64,000 bases of DNA from Pseudomonas morbosilactucae (GCF_023241715.1 NZ_JALQCW010000005.1:62001-126000); one strand, 5' to 3'. Positions 43,982 to 55,262 are shown, counted from the stretch's first letter. The notes: generated from the letters alone by a model not told the origin. Program-made: numbers and translations.

Positions 43982-44166
43982 GGCCGGGCGCTCCGCACGG
44001 GGCGCTGCCCGTCACGGGCGGATAACAGGGGGGAGGGCATGGGCGCGTCCTTGCTGCCTGAGGTGTGTTCAGTGGCCCGGTTCCAGAGGTCGGGCAGGTT
44101 CAGGCGGCGGATAGTGCCGTAACCGCGAGGGCGAATCCAGAGCGGGGCGTGCAGGTTTTTCAGCAT
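43978..44166 (-). CDS. Possible small protein at the head of the five-gene cluster
   Basis: A 62-codon frame starting MLKNLHAPLWIRPRGYGTIR, basic and without membrane helices, that overlaps the next gene by ATGA. The overlap supports translation, but no clear ribosome-binding site precedes the ATG and no homologue is recognised. A longer in-frame start at 44208 is possible. It may be a leader peptide, a genuine small protein or a chance frame. Confidence 0.4.
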   Translation of the reverse strand: MLKNLHAPLWIRPRGYGTIRRLNLPDLWNRATEHTSGSKDAPMPSPLLSARDGQRPVRSARP

Positions 44167-44209
44167 CGGGGCGGGTGAACCAGGGGCGCCTGCGCCGGGG
44201 CACCTCAAG

Positions 44210-44242
44210 GGCGCCCCGGCGTCAGGTGCTTGCCGGGGCGCC
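44210..44242. repeat. Strong GC hairpin between permease gene and small-protein cluster
   Basis: A perfect 11-bp stem (GGCGCCCCGGC / GCCGGGGCGCC) with an 11-base loop, 5 bases beyond the stop of the permease gene. There is no T-run, so it is more likely an mRNA-end stabiliser or REP-like element than a simple terminator. Confidence 0.6.
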
Positions 44243-44247
44243 GAACC

Positions 44248-45732
44248 TCAGCGGCGAATGGTCCAGGCATCGCCCGCTGGGGCGCTGCCGTGGTCATACG
44301 GCTTGGCCAGCCACATGTACAACAGCCCCAGGCCGATGACGATGGCGGTGCTCAGGACCATGGCGTAGTTGCTGTACCAGGCCGCGTCCGGGGTCCGTGG
44401 CCAGGCCATGTTGATAATCGCGCCGACGCCATACACCAGCGCTCCCAGGTTCACCGGCCAGCCCCACGCACCGAGGGTGAACTTGCCGCTGGGCTTCCAG
44501 CCTTTGGCGCGGGCGTAGAGCGCCGCGAGGACGATCATCTGGAACGCCAGGTAGATGCCGATGGCGGCAAAGCTGACGATGGTCGCCACCGCGTCCTGGA
44601 GGAAAAAGCCCAGGGCGATGATCAGGGCCGGCAACACGCCGGAGACGAACAGTGCCGCCACCGGCACCTGGGTGGTGGGGGAGAGGCGCTTGAGCAAGGC
44701 GCTGCCGATGACCATTTCGTCCCGGGCGTAGGAGTACAACAGGCGACTGGCGGCCGCTTGCAGGCTGATGACGCACGAGATGAAGGAAATCATCACCACG
44801 CCCATCACCAGTTTCGAGCCGAAGCTGCCAAAGGCGTTGTTGAGGATGGTGGTCACCGGGTCTTTGTCGGTGCCGTCGATCACCGCCTGCATGTCCGGTA
44901 CGGCGAGAATAAGCGCCAGGCAGGCAAACATCGCCGCGATGCCGCCGATGTAGATGGTCATGCGCATGGCCACCGGAATCTTCTGGCTGGGGTTGGGGGT
45001 TTCTTCGGCCACGTCGCCGCAGGCCTCGAAGCCGTAGTAGAGAAACATGCCCGCCAGGGACGCGGTGAGAAAGGCCGGCAGGTAGGAACCGTCCACCCGG
45101 ATATCGAAGGTGTTGAACAGCACGCTGATGGATTGATGGCGCTCGAAGATCAGCAAGTACACGCCAACGATCACTGCGCCCACCAGTTCGCAGAGGAAGC
45201 CGAACATGGCGATGCGTGCCAGGGTCTTGGTACCGCTGAGGTTGACCAGGGTGGCGAATAGGGTCAGCACCAGGGCTATGACGATGTTGGTGTTGTTGTT
45301 CGGCTCAAAACCCAGCATCGCGGCCAGGTAGGGGCCGGCGCCCACCGCCACGGCGGCGATGGTCACGCACAGGGCAATGGAATAGATCCAGCCCACCATC
45401 CATGCCCAGCGCTTGCCCACCAGGCGTCGAGCCCAAGGATAGACACCGCCGGAAATCGGGAACTGCGAGACCACCTCGCCGAAGATCAGGCACACCAGCA
45501 TCTGCCCGCAACCCACCAGCAGGTAGGCCCAGAACATGGGCGGGCCACCGGCGGCCAGGCACAGGCCGAACAGGGTGTAGACCCCGACCACCGGCGACAG
45601 GTAAGTGAAGCCCAGGGCGAAGTTTTCCCACAGGCTCATGCTGCGGTTGAAGTTCGAGCTGTAGCCCAGTTGGCGGAGCTGTTCGGCATCGCTGTCGGCG
45701 ACGCCTGGGGTGAGATCGGGTGCTGCACTCAT
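44248..45732 (-). CDS. APC-family amino acid/GABA permease
   Basis: A 494-residue, 12-helix transporter of the amino acid-polyamine-organocation superfamily. The N-terminus GFTYLSPVVGVYTLFGLCLA and the helix-6 region FLYYGFEACGDVAEETPNP place it in the eukaryotic-like ACT/GABA permease group. It lies downstream of patD on the same strand, which favours GABA, putrescine or a related amine as substrate (inference). GGAGAA precedes the ATG. About 125 bases separate it from patD, so it may have its own promoter. Confidence 0.85.
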   Translation of the reverse strand: MSAAPDLTPGVADSDAEQLRQLGYSSNFNRSMSLWENFALGFTYLSPVVGVYTLFGLCLAAGGPPMFWAYLLVGCGQMLVCLIFGEVVSQFPISGGVYPWARRLVGKRWAWMVGWIYSIALCVTIAAVAVGAGPYLAAMLGFEPNNNTNIVIALVLTLFATLVNLSGTKTLARIAMFGFLCELVGAVIVGVYLLIFERHQSISVLFNTFDIRVDGSYLPAFLTASLAGMFLYYGFEACGDVAEETPNPSQKIPVAMRMTIYIGGIAAMFACLALILAVPDMQAVIDGTDKDPVTTILNNAFGSFGSKLVMGVVMISFISCVISLQAAASRLLYSYARDEMVIGSALLKRLSPTTQVPVAALFVSGVLPALIIALGFFLQDAVATIVSFAAIGIYLAFQMIVLAALYARAKGWKPSGKFTLGAWGWPVNLGALVYGVGAIINMAWPRTPDAAWYSNYAMVLSTAIVIGLGLLYMWLAKPYDHGSAPAGDAWTIRR

Positions 45733-45856
45733 GGCGGAGTTCTCCGGGAAATCGGCAGATTTCGGATGGCCGACACCGTGGCTGGGCCTTGGCGGCCCAA
45801 CCCGGATCGGTGGTTATTGTTGTGGTGTTGCCAGCGCCGGTGGACCGGCGAAGGGG

Positions 45857-47281
45857 TCAGTGCTTGAACATCACATGGCGCACGCTGGTGTAGTCCTCCA
45901 GCCCGTACATGGACATGTCTTTGCCGTAGCCGGAAAGTTTCTGCCCGCCGTGGGGCATTTCGCTGACCAGCATGAAGTGCGTGTTGACCCAGGTGCAGCC
46001 GTATTGCAGGCGCGCGGCCAGGCGATGGGCGCGGCCGACATCGGCGGTCCACACCGAGGAGGCCAGGCCGTAGTCCGAATCGTTGGCCCAGCCCAGTACC
46101 TGGGCTTCATCGGTGAACGGGGTGACCGACACCACCGGGCCGAACACTTCGCGGCGCACGATCTCGTCGTCCTGCTGGGCATCGGCCAGCACCGTTGGCT
46201 CAAAGAAGAAGCCGTCGCCCGGCACCGCCTTGCCGCCGGTGACCAGGCGGATATGGGGCTGGGCGATGGCCCGTTCGACAAAACCGGCCACGCGGTCGCG
46301 GTGCTGGGCGGTGATCAGCGGGCCCAGTTCGGTGGCCGGGTCGTCCTGCAGGCCGTACTGGATGCTGCTGACCGCCGCGCCGAGTTTCTCGACGAAGCGT
46401 TCGTAGATGCCGGCCTGGGCATAGATGCGGCAGGCGGCGGTGCAGTCCTGCCCGGCGTTGTAGAAACCGAAGGTGCGGATGCCCTCCACGGCGGCGTCGA
46501 TGTCGGCGTCGTCGAAAATGATCACCGGCGCCTTGCCCCCCAGTTCCATGTGCATGCGCTTCACGCTGTCGGCGGTGCTGGAAATGATGTGCGAGCCGGT
46601 GGCGATGGAGCCGGTCAGGGACACCATGCGCACCTTGGGATGGGTCACCAGCGGCGCGCCGACTGTCGGGCCTCGGCCGAACACCAGGTTGAGCACGCCG
46701 GCAGGGAAGATCCCGGCGGCCAGTTCGGCCAGGCGCAGGGCGGTCAGCGGGGTTTGCTCCGAAGGCTTGAGCACCACGGTGTTGCCGGCGGCCAGGGCCG
46801 GGGCGATTTTCCAGGCGACCATCATCAACGGGTAGTTCCACGGCGCGATGGAGGCGATCACCCCCACCGGGTCGCGGCGGATCATCGAGGTGTGGCCCGG
46901 CAGGTATTCGCCCCCGGCCGAACCGCTCATGCAGCGGCTGGCGCCGGCGAAGAAGCGGAACACATCGGCAATCGCCGGGATTTCATCGTTGAGGGCGGCG
47001 CTCAGGGGTTTGCCGCAGTTGTCCGATTCCAGCTTGGCCAGCTCGGCGCCGTGGCTTTCGATGGCGTCGGCGAGTTTCAACAGCAGCAGGGCGCGGTCTT
47101 TCGGCGGGGTCTGGGACCAGCTGTCGAAAGCGCTGTCGGCGGCGCGTACAGCGGCATCCACCTGGGCTTCGCTGGCTTCGTTGATCTCCACCAGGACCTG
47201 GCCCAGGGACGGGTTGAGCACTGCCTGGGCCGGGCCTTCGCCGGCAACCAGTTGGCCATTGATCAGCAACTTGGTTTGCAT
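45857..47281 (-). CDS. patD: Gamma-aminobutyraldehyde dehydrogenase
   Basis: A 474-residue aldehyde dehydrogenase, the same length as E. coli PatD/YdcW and clearly like it along its length ([43 protein letters not shown]). It oxidises 4-aminobutyraldehyde to GABA in putrescine breakdown with NAD+. The catalytic Glu is in MELGGKAP and Cys in GQDCTAAC. I chose the ATG at 47281 because GGAG lies about 6 bases upstream; the ATG at 47287 abuts it. The ydcVUTS transporter genes lie upstream on the same strand, as in E. coli, where patD follows ydcSTUV. Confidence 0.9.
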   Translation of the reverse strand: MQTKLLINGQLVAGEGPAQAVLNPSLGQVLVEINEASEAQVDAAVRAADSAFDSWSQTPPKDRALLLLKLADAIESHGAELAKLESDNCGKPLSAALNDEIPAIADVFRFFAGASRCMSGSAGGEYLPGHTSMIRRDPVGVIASIAPWNYPLMMVAWKIAPALAAGNTVVLKPSEQTPLTALRLAELAAGIFPAGVLNLVFGRGPTVGAPLVTHPKVRMVSLTGSIATGSHIISSTADSVKRMHMELGGKAPVIIFDDADIDAAVEGIRTFGFYNAGQDCTAACRIYAQAGIYERFVEKLGAAVSSIQYGLQDDPATELGPLITAQHRDRVAGFVERAIAQPHIRLVTGGKAVPGDGFFFEPTVLADAQQDDEIVRREVFGPVVSVTPFTDEAQVLGWANDSDYGLASSVWTADVGRAHRLAARLQYGCTWVNTHFMLVSEMPHGGQKLSGYGKDMSMYGLEDYTSVRHVMFKH

Positions 47282-47309
47282 GGTCATCTCCTCTCTTGAT
47301 GCGATCGTT

Positions 47310-47351
47310 AGGAGCCGGCGTCGAAGACGCATGGCCGGCCAGCCGGCTCCT
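47310..47351. repeat. REP-like hairpin between ydcV-like gene and patD
   Basis: AGGAGCCGGC (47310-47319) and its perfect inverse GCCGGCTCCT (47342-47351) enclose the palindrome TGGCCGGCCA. The arms use the REP word AGCCGGCTCCT also found at 6157-6167. It lies in the operon, 28 bases upstream of patD. Confidence 0.65.
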
Positions 47352-47362
47352 GGAAGGTTGGG

Positions 47363-48190
47363 TTATTTGCCGCCGCTGCCGGCGACGCTTTCGCCGCCAC
47401 GGGTCAGGTAATAGGCGCCGAGGATCGGCAGCATGGTCACCAGCATCACCAGCATGGCCACCACGTTGGTCACCGGTACGTCCCGCGGCCGGCTGAGTTG
47501 GTTGAGCAGCCACAGCGGCAGGGTGCGTTCATGGCCGGCGGTGAAGGTGGTGACGATGATTTCGTCGAACGACAAGGCGAACGCCAGCATGCCGCCGGCC
47601 AGCAGGGCCGAGCCGAGATTGGGCAGGACGATGTAGCGGAAGGTCTGCCAGCCGTCGGCGCCCAGGTCCATGGACGCCTCGATCAGGCTGTGGGAGGTGC
47701 GCCGCAGCCGGGCGATCACGTTGTTGTAGACGATCACCACGCAGAAGGTGGCGTGGCCGACGATGATGGTGAACATCCCAGGCTCGATGCCCAGGGTCTT
47801 GAAAGTCGCCAGCAGGGCGATGCCGGTGATGATCCCGGGCAGGGCAATGGGCAGGATCAGCATCAGCGAGATGCCCTGTTTGCCGAAGAACTCCCGGCGG
47901 TACAGCGCCGCCGAGGCCAGGGTGCCGAGGACCATGGCGATCAGGGTGGCGATGGCGGCGATCTGCGCCGACAGCTTGATGGCTTCCAACACGTCGGGCC
48001 GGGAGAAGGCCACGCTGATCCACTTCAGGGTGAAACCCTGGGGCGGAAAGCTGAACGCCGCGTCTTCGGTGTTGAAGGCGTAGAGGAAGATGATCAGGAT
48101 CGGGAAGTGCAGGAACACCAGCCCGCCCCAGGCCGCGACCCGCAGGCCGAGGGAGGCTTTGTCGCCATGCTGTGTCGAGTTAGAGCGCAT
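47363..48190 (-). CDS. ydcV: ABC transporter permease (YdcV-like)
   Basis: A 275-residue inner-membrane permease with about six helices and the binding-protein-dependent transport loop in [20 protein letters not shown]. It pairs with the YdcU-like permease, which it overlaps by 11 bases. It belongs to the PotC/YdcV branch, and with its partners is predicted to import putrescine or a similar amine. Start: ATG at 48190 inside the end of the upstream gene. Confidence 0.88.
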   Translation of the reverse strand: MRSNSTQHGDKASLGLRVAAWGGLVFLHFPILIIFLYAFNTEDAAFSFPPQGFTLKWISVAFSRPDVLEAIKLSAQIAAIATLIAMVLGTLASAALYRREFFGKQGISLMLILPIALPGIITGIALLATFKTLGIEPGMFTIIVGHATFCVVIVYNNVIARLRRTSHSLIEASMDLGADGWQTFRYIVLPNLGSALLAGGMLAFALSFDEIIVTTFTAGHERTLPLWLLNQLSRPRDVPVTNVVAMLVMLVTMLPILGAYYLTRGGESVAGSGGK

Positions 48191-49127
48191 CGAAGGCCCC
48201 CAGGCGTTTGACGATGGACAGGTAAATGGCGATCAGCACGATGGGCACCAGGGTGAAGGCGGCGGCCATGGGCATGTTGCCGATCGCCCCTTGCTGGGCG
48301 TAGACCATGCTGCCGATGAAGTAGCCGGGCGGGCCCACCAGTTGCGGGACGATGAAGTCCCCCAGGGTCAGGGAGAAGGTGAAGATCGAACCGGCGGCGA
48401 TCCCCGGGATCGACAGCGGCAGGATCACTTGCATAAAGGTCTGGCGCGGCGTGGCCCCCAGGTCCGCCGAGGCCTGGAGCAGGGACGGCGGCAGGCGTTC
48501 CAGGGCCGCCTGGATCGGCAGGATCATGAACGGCAGCCAGATGTAGACGAACACCAGGAAGCGCCCCAGGTGCGAGGTCGACAAGGTGCTGCCACCCACC
48601 CCGGGAATGCCCAGGATCAGTTGCAGCAGCGGTTCCAGCCCCAGGTGCTGGACGAACCACTGGGCCACGCCGCCCTTGGCCAGCAGCAGGGTCCAGGCAT
48701 AGGCCTTGACGATGTAGCTGGCCCACATTGGCATCATCACCGCGATGTAGAAAAACGCCTTGGTCTTGCCGCTGGTGTAGCGCGCCATGTAGTAGGCGAT
48801 GGGGAAGGCCAGCACCGCGCTGGCGATGGACACCGCCACGGCCATGCCCAGGGTGCGCAGGATGATGTCGAAGTTGGCCGGTTGGAACAGCGCGGCGAAG
48901 TTGCCCAGGGTCAGGTCCGGGGTGACCGCCATGGTGAAGTCGTCGAAGGTGTAGAAGCCTTGCCACAGCAGGGCCAGCAAGGAGCCCAGGTAGATCGCGC
49001 CAAACCAGATCAGCGGCGGCACCAGCAACAGCGCCAGGTACAGGTTGGGGCGGCGGTACAGCAGGTTGGCGAAGCGCCGCAGCGTTGAGCTGTCGGCCTT
49101 GCCTTGAGTCAGGGGCAGGCTGTTCAT
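48180..49127 (-). CDS. ydcU: ABC transporter permease (YdcU-like)
   Basis: A 315-residue permease of the PotB/YdcU type. It has a hydrophilic N-terminus, then about six helices ([20 protein letters not shown] first) and the EAA loop [20 protein letters not shown]. It starts 1 base after the ATPase stop and overlaps the next permease gene, so the three are coupled. Confidence 0.88.
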   Translation of the reverse strand: MNSLPLTQGKADSSTLRRFANLLYRRPNLYLALLLVPPLIWFGAIYLGSLLALLWQGFYTFDDFTMAVTPDLTLGNFAALFQPANFDIILRTLGMAVAVSIASAVLAFPIAYYMARYTSGKTKAFFYIAVMMPMWASYIVKAYAWTLLLAKGGVAQWFVQHLGLEPLLQLILGIPGVGGSTLSTSHLGRFLVFVYIWLPFMILPIQAALERLPPSLLQASADLGATPRQTFMQVILPLSIPGIAAGSIFTFSLTLGDFIVPQLVGPPGYFIGSMVYAQQGAIGNMPMAAAFTLVPIVLIAIYLSIVKRLGAFDAL

Positions 49128-49128
49128 G

Positions 49129-50166
<1,038 letters not shown>

Positions 50167-50303
50167 GGTGCGGTGCTCCGAAAGGGCAGGGCCTATCGCA
50201 GGCGGTGCCTGAAACGCTGAAATGAATGATCGGTCCCGCGCTCTGCGTGGGCAGGCCTCAGCGGACGCCAGGCGCCGGCTGAGGTCGGTGGGGCATCACG
50301 AAC

Positions 50304-50331
50304 CGCGTTCCCAGGTGCCGGTGGGAACGCG
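50304..50331 (-). promoter_or_regulatory. Perfect hairpin after the binding-protein gene
   Basis: CGCGTTCCCA-GGTGCCGG-TGGGAACGCG, a 10-bp stem without T-run, 10 bases beyond the ydcS-like stop. Hairpins at this place commonly protect the binding-protein message from 3' decay and so raise its amount relative to the permease genes. Confidence 0.65.
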
Positions 50332-50341
50332 CGAAGGTGTA

Positions 50342-51493
50342 CTAGCGGCCGCCCATGATCGCGATGTAGTCCTGGGTCCAGCGGCTGTAAGGGACGAACT
50401 TGCCGCCCTCGGCCTGCGGGGTTTTCCAGAAGGCGATCTTCTCGAACTGGTCGAAACCGTTGGTCTTGCACCCTTCGGCCCCCAGCAACTCGCTGCCGGT
50501 GCAGGCCGCCGGGACCGCGGGCAACGAACCGAACCAGGCCGCCACATCGCCCTGGACCTTGGGTTGCAGCGACCAGTCCATCCACTTGTAGGCGCAGTTC
50601 GGGTGCTTGGCCTCGGCGTGCAACATGGTGGTGTCGGCCCAGCCGGTCACGCCCTCCTTGGGAATGGTCGAGGCCACGGGCTGCTTGTCGGCCTGCAGGC
50701 CGTTGACCATGTAGCCCCAGGTGCTGGAGGCGGCCACGCCTTCGTTCTTGAAGTCGCTCATCTGCACCGTTGCGTCGTGCCAGTAACGGTGGATCAGCGG
50801 CTGCTGGGCGCGCAACAGGTCGAGCACGGCCTTGTACTGCGCTTCGGTCAGTTCGTAGGGGTTCTTGATCCCCAGTTCAGGCTGTTTGGCCTTGAGGTAC
50901 AGCGCCGCGTCGGCGATGTAGATCGGCCCGTCGTAGGCCTGGACCCGGCCCTTGTTGGGCTTGCCGTCCGGCAGGTTCTGCGCCTCGAAGACCACGCCCC
51001 AGCTGGTGGGCGCCTCTTTGAACACGTTGGTGTTGTACATCAGCACGTTGGGGCCCCACTGGTAGGGCGTGCCGTACACCTGTTTGTTGACCACGTACCA
51101 AGGCCCGTCCTTGAGCCGCGGGTCGATGCTTTTCCAGTTGGGGATCAGGTCGGTGTTGATCGGCTGCACGCGCTTGCCGACGATCAGCCGCAGCGACGCG
51201 TCGCCGGACGCGGTGACCAGGTCGTAGCCACCCTTGGCCATCAGGCTGACCATTTCGTCGGACGTGGCGGCGGTCTTGACGTTGACCTTGCACCCGGTTT
51301 CCTTCTCGAAGCCGGTGACCCAGTCGTAACTCTTGTCGCTCTCGCCGCGTTCGATGTAGCCGGGCCAGGCGACGATATCCAACTGGCCTTCACCCGCGCC
51401 CACGGCTTTCAACGGTTCGGCGGCCTGCAGGCTGGCGCTGGCCAGCAGGGCGGTGGTAAGAGCACTGAGCATTGCAGTCTTGTGCGCGGACAT
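50342..51493 (-). CDS. ydcS: ABC transporter periplasmic binding protein (YdcS-like)
   Basis: A 383-residue secreted binding protein with a signal peptide ending near residue 24 (AMLSALTTALLASASLQAAE). It closely resembles E. coli YdcS in length and sequence (LDIVAWPGYIERGESDK, VKTAATSDEMVSLMAKGGYD, C-terminal RWTQDYIAIMGGR). It is predicted to capture putrescine or a related amine for YdcTUV. I chose the ATG at 51493 (AGAGGGA upstream); a longer open frame to 51637 runs through a repeat and is not conserved. Confidence 0.9.
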   Translation of the reverse strand: MSAHKTAMLSALTTALLASASLQAAEPLKAVGAGEGQLDIVAWPGYIERGESDKSYDWVTGFEKETGCKVNVKTAATSDEMVSLMAKGGYDLVTASGDASLRLIVGKRVQPINTDLIPNWKSIDPRLKDGPWYVVNKQVYGTPYQWGPNVLMYNTNVFKEAPTSWGVVFEAQNLPDGKPNKGRVQAYDGPIYIADAALYLKAKQPELGIKNPYELTEAQYKAVLDLLRAQQPLIHRYWHDATVQMSDFKNEGVAASSTWGYMVNGLQADKQPVASTIPKEGVTGWADTTMLHAEAKHPNCAYKWMDWSLQPKVQGDVAAWFGSLPAVPAACTGSELLGAEGCKTNGFDQFEKIAFWKTPQAEGGKFVPYSRWTQDYIAIMGGR

Positions 51494-51564
51494 CGGGGTT
51501 CCCTCTACTTTAATTATGGTCGGGGCAGTTGGAGCAAAAGCGGTGTGGCTAGTTGTTATTGGGG

Positions 51565-51632
51565 CGAGCTGCACGTTGCAAGCGGCAAGCTTCAAGGCGG
51601 TACGGCCGTTCCTTGTAGCTTGCAGCTTAGCG
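51565..51632. repeat. Palindromic intergenic repeat related to 19299-19379
   Basis: AAGCGGCAAGCTTCAAGG (51580-51597) and CCTTGTAGCTTGCAGCTT (51611-51628) are inverse copies at 15 of 18 positions around a 13-base centre. They use the same AAGC/CAAG/CTTG words as the element between hom and thrC. The right edge reaches the 3' end of the dehydrogenase gene. Confidence 0.7.
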
Positions 51633-51633
51633 C

Positions 51634-53121
51634 TCAAAACGCCGCGCCATGGCGCGCCATCACATGCCTCACCACGCTGTAATCCTGCAGTGAGTCGCTG
51701 GACAGGTCTTTGCCGTAGCCGGAGCGTTTCAGGCCGCCGTGGGGCATTTCACTGGCGAGCATGAAATGGCTGTTGATCCAGGTGCAGCCGTATTGCAGGC
51801 GCGCGGCCACTTGCATGGCCTTGTCCAGGTTCTGGGTCCAGACCGAGGAGGCCAGGCCGTATTCCGAGTCGTTGGCCCAGTCCACCGCCTGCTCCAATTC
51901 GTCGAAGCGGGTCACGGTGACCACGGGGCCAAAGACTTCGCGCTGGACGATTTCATCGTTCTGTCGGCAGCCGGCGAGCAGGGTCGGCTGGTAATAAAAG
52001 CCGGCGCCGGAATGCACGGCGGCGCCGGTGATGCGTTCGATATGGGGCTGGCCCAAGGCGCGTTCGACAAAGCTGGCCACGCGGTCGCGCTGGCGGGTGC
52101 TGATCAGCGGGCCGATCTCGTTGTCGCTGTCGCGCTTGCTGGCAAAGCGCAAGCTGCTGACCGCTGCGCCCAGTTCCGCCACCAGGCGATCGTGAATGCC
52201 CGCCTGGGCATAGACCCGGCAGGCGGCGGTGCAGTCCTGGCCGGCGTTGTAGTAACCGTAGCTGCGTACGCCGTCGATCACCGCTTCAAGGTCGGCGTCG
52301 TTGCAGACGATCACCGGGGCCTTGCCGCCCAGTTCCAGGTGGGTGCGCTTCAAGGTCTTGGCGGCGGCCTGGAGGATTTTCTGCCCAGTGACGATGTCCC
52401 CGGTCAGGGACACCATGCGCACTTTCGGGTGGCTGACCAAATGGCTGCCCACACCTTCGCCCCCGCCGCAGAGAATATTGATCACTCCGCGGGGCAGCAG
52501 TTGGGCGAGGGTCGGCGCCAGGGCCAGGATCGACAGGGGGGTGTGTTCCGAGGGTTTGAACACCAGGGTGTTGCCGGCGGCCAGGGCCGGGGCGATCTTC
52601 CACGCCGCCATCATGATCGGGTAGTTCCAGGGCGCGATGGAGGCGACCACGCCGATCGGGTCGCGGCGCACCATGCTGGTATAGCCCGGCAGGTATTCGC
52701 CGGCCAATTGCCCGGTCTGGCAGCGCACGGCGCCGGCGAAGAAGCGGAACACATCGACCGTGGCGTTCAAGTCGTCCTGACGGGCCAGGTGCAGGGGTTT
52801 GCCGCAGTTCAAGGATTCCAGGCGCGCCAGCTGGTCGGCCTGTTTTTCCACGGCGTCGGCGATGGCCAGGAGGATGTTCGAACGTTGTTGCGGCGTGGTC
52901 CGCGACCAGCCGGCAAAGGCCCGGTGGGCGGCGAGGATCGCGCTTTCCACTTGCTCGGTGCTGGCCTCGGCGATCTGCGTCAAGACTTCGCCAGTGGCCG
53001 GGTTGAGGATGGGTTCGACCGCGCCCTGGCCAGCGACCAGTTCACCATCGATCAACAGCGCAGTGAACAAAGGGGGGTGGGCGCCGGCCATTGTGCGGGT
53101 TCTCTTTGCGGATGGGGCCAT
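51634..53121 (-). CDS. Second PatD-like aldehyde dehydrogenase
   Basis: A 495-residue aldehyde dehydrogenase closely related to the patD product encoded 4.4 kb away, with the same catalytic blocks ([19 protein letters not shown]) and C-terminal [20 protein letters not shown]. It has an N-terminal extension of ~20 residues. It is likely an omega-amino aldehyde dehydrogenase, but the substrate may differ from PatD. The preferred ATG is at 53121, with CAGGGA upstream; 53091 is possible. It lies between LysR and the ydcS-like gene on the same strand. Confidence 0.85.
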   Translation of the reverse strand: MAPSAKRTRTMAGAHPPLFTALLIDGELVAGQGAVEPILNPATGEVLTQIAEASTEQVESAILAAHRAFAGWSRTTPQQRSNILLAIADAVEKQADQLARLESLNCGKPLHLARQDDLNATVDVFRFFAGAVRCQTGQLAGEYLPGYTSMVRRDPIGVVASIAPWNYPIMMAAWKIAPALAAGNTLVFKPSEHTPLSILALAPTLAQLLPRGVINILCGGGEGVGSHLVSHPKVRMVSLTGDIVTGQKILQAAAKTLKRTHLELGGKAPVIVCNDADLEAVIDGVRSYGYYNAGQDCTAACRVYAQAGIHDRLVAELGAAVSSLRFASKRDSDNEIGPLISTRQRDRVASFVERALGQPHIERITGAAVHSGAGFYYQPTLLAGCRQNDEIVQREVFGPVVTVTRFDELEQAVDWANDSEYGLASSVWTQNLDKAMQVAARLQYGCTWINSHFMLASEMPHGGLKRSGYGKDLSSDSLQDYSVVRHVMARHGAAF

Positions 53122-53226
53122 GGGGGTTCCCTGGGCTGGGGACCGGGCCTGCTCTATCAGGAATGCACAGAGACTAGTAGCGCGGCCGGTGGTCGACAAA
53201 TACTAAATACTGAATGCGGCGTTCGA

Positions 53227-54141
53227 TTAAATAGATAGCTTGCGCCCACCGTGGGGCTGCTCCCGGGCCACGGTGAGGAATGGGTCCACCAGGGCGGGGC
53301 GCGCGGTGCCGCGACGCCAGGCCAGGCCAACATCCAGGGTCTGGCTCAGGTCCGCCAGGGGCCGTGCTTCAATGATGTCGCCTTCCAGGGACCAGGGGCG
53401 GTAGGTCATGTCCGGCTGGATCGATACCCCGAGGCCCGCCGCCACCAGGCTACGCACCGCTTCGGTGGACGCCGTGCGCAGGGTGATGCGTGGCTGCAGG
53501 CCGGTGCCGGTCCACATGCGCTGGGCGTTGCGGTCCATTTCATCGACGTTGAGCTGGATCAGCGGTTCGCGTGCCACATCCGCCAGGTTGATGCTGTCGT
53601 GTTCCAGCAGCGGGTGCTGGGCCGGCAGCCACAGGCGATGGGGCGAATGGGTCAGGACTTCGGTTTGCAGGGCGTGGCGGTCTTCCAGGTTGGACACAAT
53701 CAGCACCCCGACGTCGATCTCGCCACTGACCAGCAAGTGCTCGATGTAGGGGCGCTCATCCTCCATCACGCGGATTTCCACATTGGGGTAGGCGCGTTGG
53801 AAGCGCGTCAGCAGGTCGGCCAGGTAATAACCGGCCACCAGGCTGGTCACACCGATGATCAACTGCCCGGCCACCTGGTCGGTGCTCTGCTGCAGGCTGC
53901 GCTTGGCGTTGTCCACGGTGGCCAGGATCAGGTGCGCCTGGCGCAGGAACTGGTGACCCTGGTGGGTCAGGGTCATGCCCTTGGCGTGGCGGTTGAACAG
54001 GGTCACGCCAATTTCCTGCTCCAGTTGCTGGATGGCCAGGGTCAGGGTGGATTGGGAAATGAACACCGCCTGGGCGGCGGCCGAGATCGAGCCGGTCTCG
54101 GCCACGGCGATGAAGTGACGGATCTGGCGCAGGGTCATCAT
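53227..54141 (-). CDS. LysR-type transcriptional regulator
   Basis: A 304-residue LysR protein with the N-terminal winged helix (LRQIRHFIAVAETGSISAAA, SQSTLTLAIQQLEQEIG) and a C-terminal effector-binding domain from ~90 (GQLIIGVTSLVAGYYLADLL). Its placement directly upstream of the dehydrogenase and ABC genes on the same strand, rather than divergent, still makes that locus its likely target. Start choice between 54141 and 54138 is not decided by a ribosome-binding site, as only a run of C precedes it. Confidence 0.88.
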   Translation of the reverse strand: MMTLRQIRHFIAVAETGSISAAAQAVFISQSTLTLAIQQLEQEIGVTLFNRHAKGMTLTHQGHQFLRQAHLILATVDNAKRSLQQSTDQVAGQLIIGVTSLVAGYYLADLLTRFQRAYPNVEIRVMEDERPYIEHLLVSGEIDVGVLIVSNLEDRHALQTEVLTHSPHRLWLPAQHPLLEHDSINLADVAREPLIQLNVDEMDRNAQRMWTGTGLQPRITLRTASTEAVRSLVAAGLGVSIQPDMTYRPWSLEGDIIEARPLADLSQTLDVGLAWRRGTARPALVDPFLTVAREQPHGGRKLSI

Positions 54142-54334
54142 GGGGGGCGGGTACCGGGCGTTTTTATCGATTTTTCGCAGTGTATATCTTTTTAATCGAG
54201 GGGCTGCCCGAGGGCTTTTCAGCCGCGCTGGGCCAAGCAACATTCAGAAGCACTCTGCCGCAAAGGAGCACGGCACTTCCCTTTAGGCTGGTGGCCTTAT
54301 TTATCCGCGCGACACGATTTTCTGGAGGCTAGCG

Positions 54335-55057
54335 ATGAACACCCGTGGATTGCTCGATCAATTGCTCAAATCCGGCCAGCAATTGCTGCAGGACAAGGCG
54401 GCAGGCAGCCAGCACAAGAAGCCGGCGCAAGGCGGGCTGGGCAGTCTGCTCGGTGGCCAAGGCTCCGGTGGCCTGGGCAGCCTGCTTTCCGGGGCGGGCG
54501 GCGGGGCCCTGGCCGCCGGGGCCATGGGCCTGTTGCTGGGTAACAAAAAGGCCCGCAGCTTTGGCGGCAAGGCCCTGACCTACGGCGGCCTCGCGGCCCT
54601 CGGGGTGCTGGCCTACAAAGCCTACGGCAACTGGCAGGCGCAGCAGGGCAAGGCACCGGCTCACGAGCCGCAAACCATCGACCGCCTGCCGCCGCAGCAG
54701 GCCGAGCAGCACAGCCAGGGCATCCTCAAGGCTCTGGTGGCGGCGGCCAAGGCCGACGGCCATGTGGACGAGCGTGAGCGCGCACTGATCGAAGGCGAGT
54801 TCACTCGCCTGGACAATGACCAGGAGCTGCAACGCTGGCTGCATGATGAACTCAACAAACCCCTGGACCCGGTGGAAGTGGCCCGGGCCGCCAGCACTCC
54901 GGAAATGGCTGCCGAGATGTACATCGCCAGCGTGATGCTGGTGGATGAAGAGAACTTCATGGAAAAGTCCTACCTGGACGAACTGGCCCGCCAGCTCAAG
55001 CTGGAGCCCGGGCTGAAGCTGGAACTGGAGCGTCAGGTGCGCCAAGCCTCGGTGTAA
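54335..55057 (+). CDS. DUF533/TerB-like protein (YebE type)
   Basis: A 240-residue protein. The Gly/Ala-rich N-terminal half (GGLGSLLGGQGSGGLGSLLS, then a hydrophobic segment GGLAALGVLAYKAYG) is followed by a TerB-like helical domain from ~125 (ILKALVAAAKADGHVDERER) that ends near residue 235. The acidic HVDERE motif may bind metal. The E. coli counterpart YebE is a membrane-associated protein of unknown function induced by envelope stress. TGGAGG precedes the ATG. Confidence 0.85.
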   Translation: MNTRGLLDQLLKSGQQLLQDKAAGSQHKKPAQGGLGSLLGGQGSGGLGSLLSGAGGGALAAGAMGLLLGNKKARSFGGKALTYGGLAALGVLAYKAYGNWQAQQGKAPAHEPQTIDRLPPQQAEQHSQGILKALVAAAKADGHVDERERALIEGEFTRLDNDQELQRWLHDELNKPLDPVEVARAASTPEMAAEMYIASVMLVDEENFMEKSYLDELARQLKLEPGLKLELERQVRQASV

Positions 55058-55077
55058 CAGGCTGCTTGATACACACC

Positions 55078-55113
55078 ACGGCGTCGGGAGTCCCCCGGTG
55101 CCGTTTTTTTTTT
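55078..55113 (+). terminator. Terminator after the DUF533 gene
   Basis: An imperfect stem (ACGGCGTCGGG / CCCCCGGTGCCGT) runs directly into a ten-base T-run. Confidence 0.85.
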
Positions 55114-55262
55114 GCGGCCGGTATGCCAGCGGTATTTGCCGAAACAGCGCTGGCAAATGGCTATTAACTTGGCGGAGAGTAGCCAGCCAGAGCAGATTGC
55201 CGCTTCGCGCCGACTGCGACCGGGTTGGCAAACCTGTCAGTAAACGATGGCTCGCCCTCGGC

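Noticed and set aside
45710..47299. 529-codon plus-strand frame opposite patD
   Set aside because: Shadow of patD, which matches its family over its full length.
51494..51637. Longer N-terminus for the YdcS-like protein
   Set aside because: It would be read through the palindromic repeat and would place the signal peptide internally.
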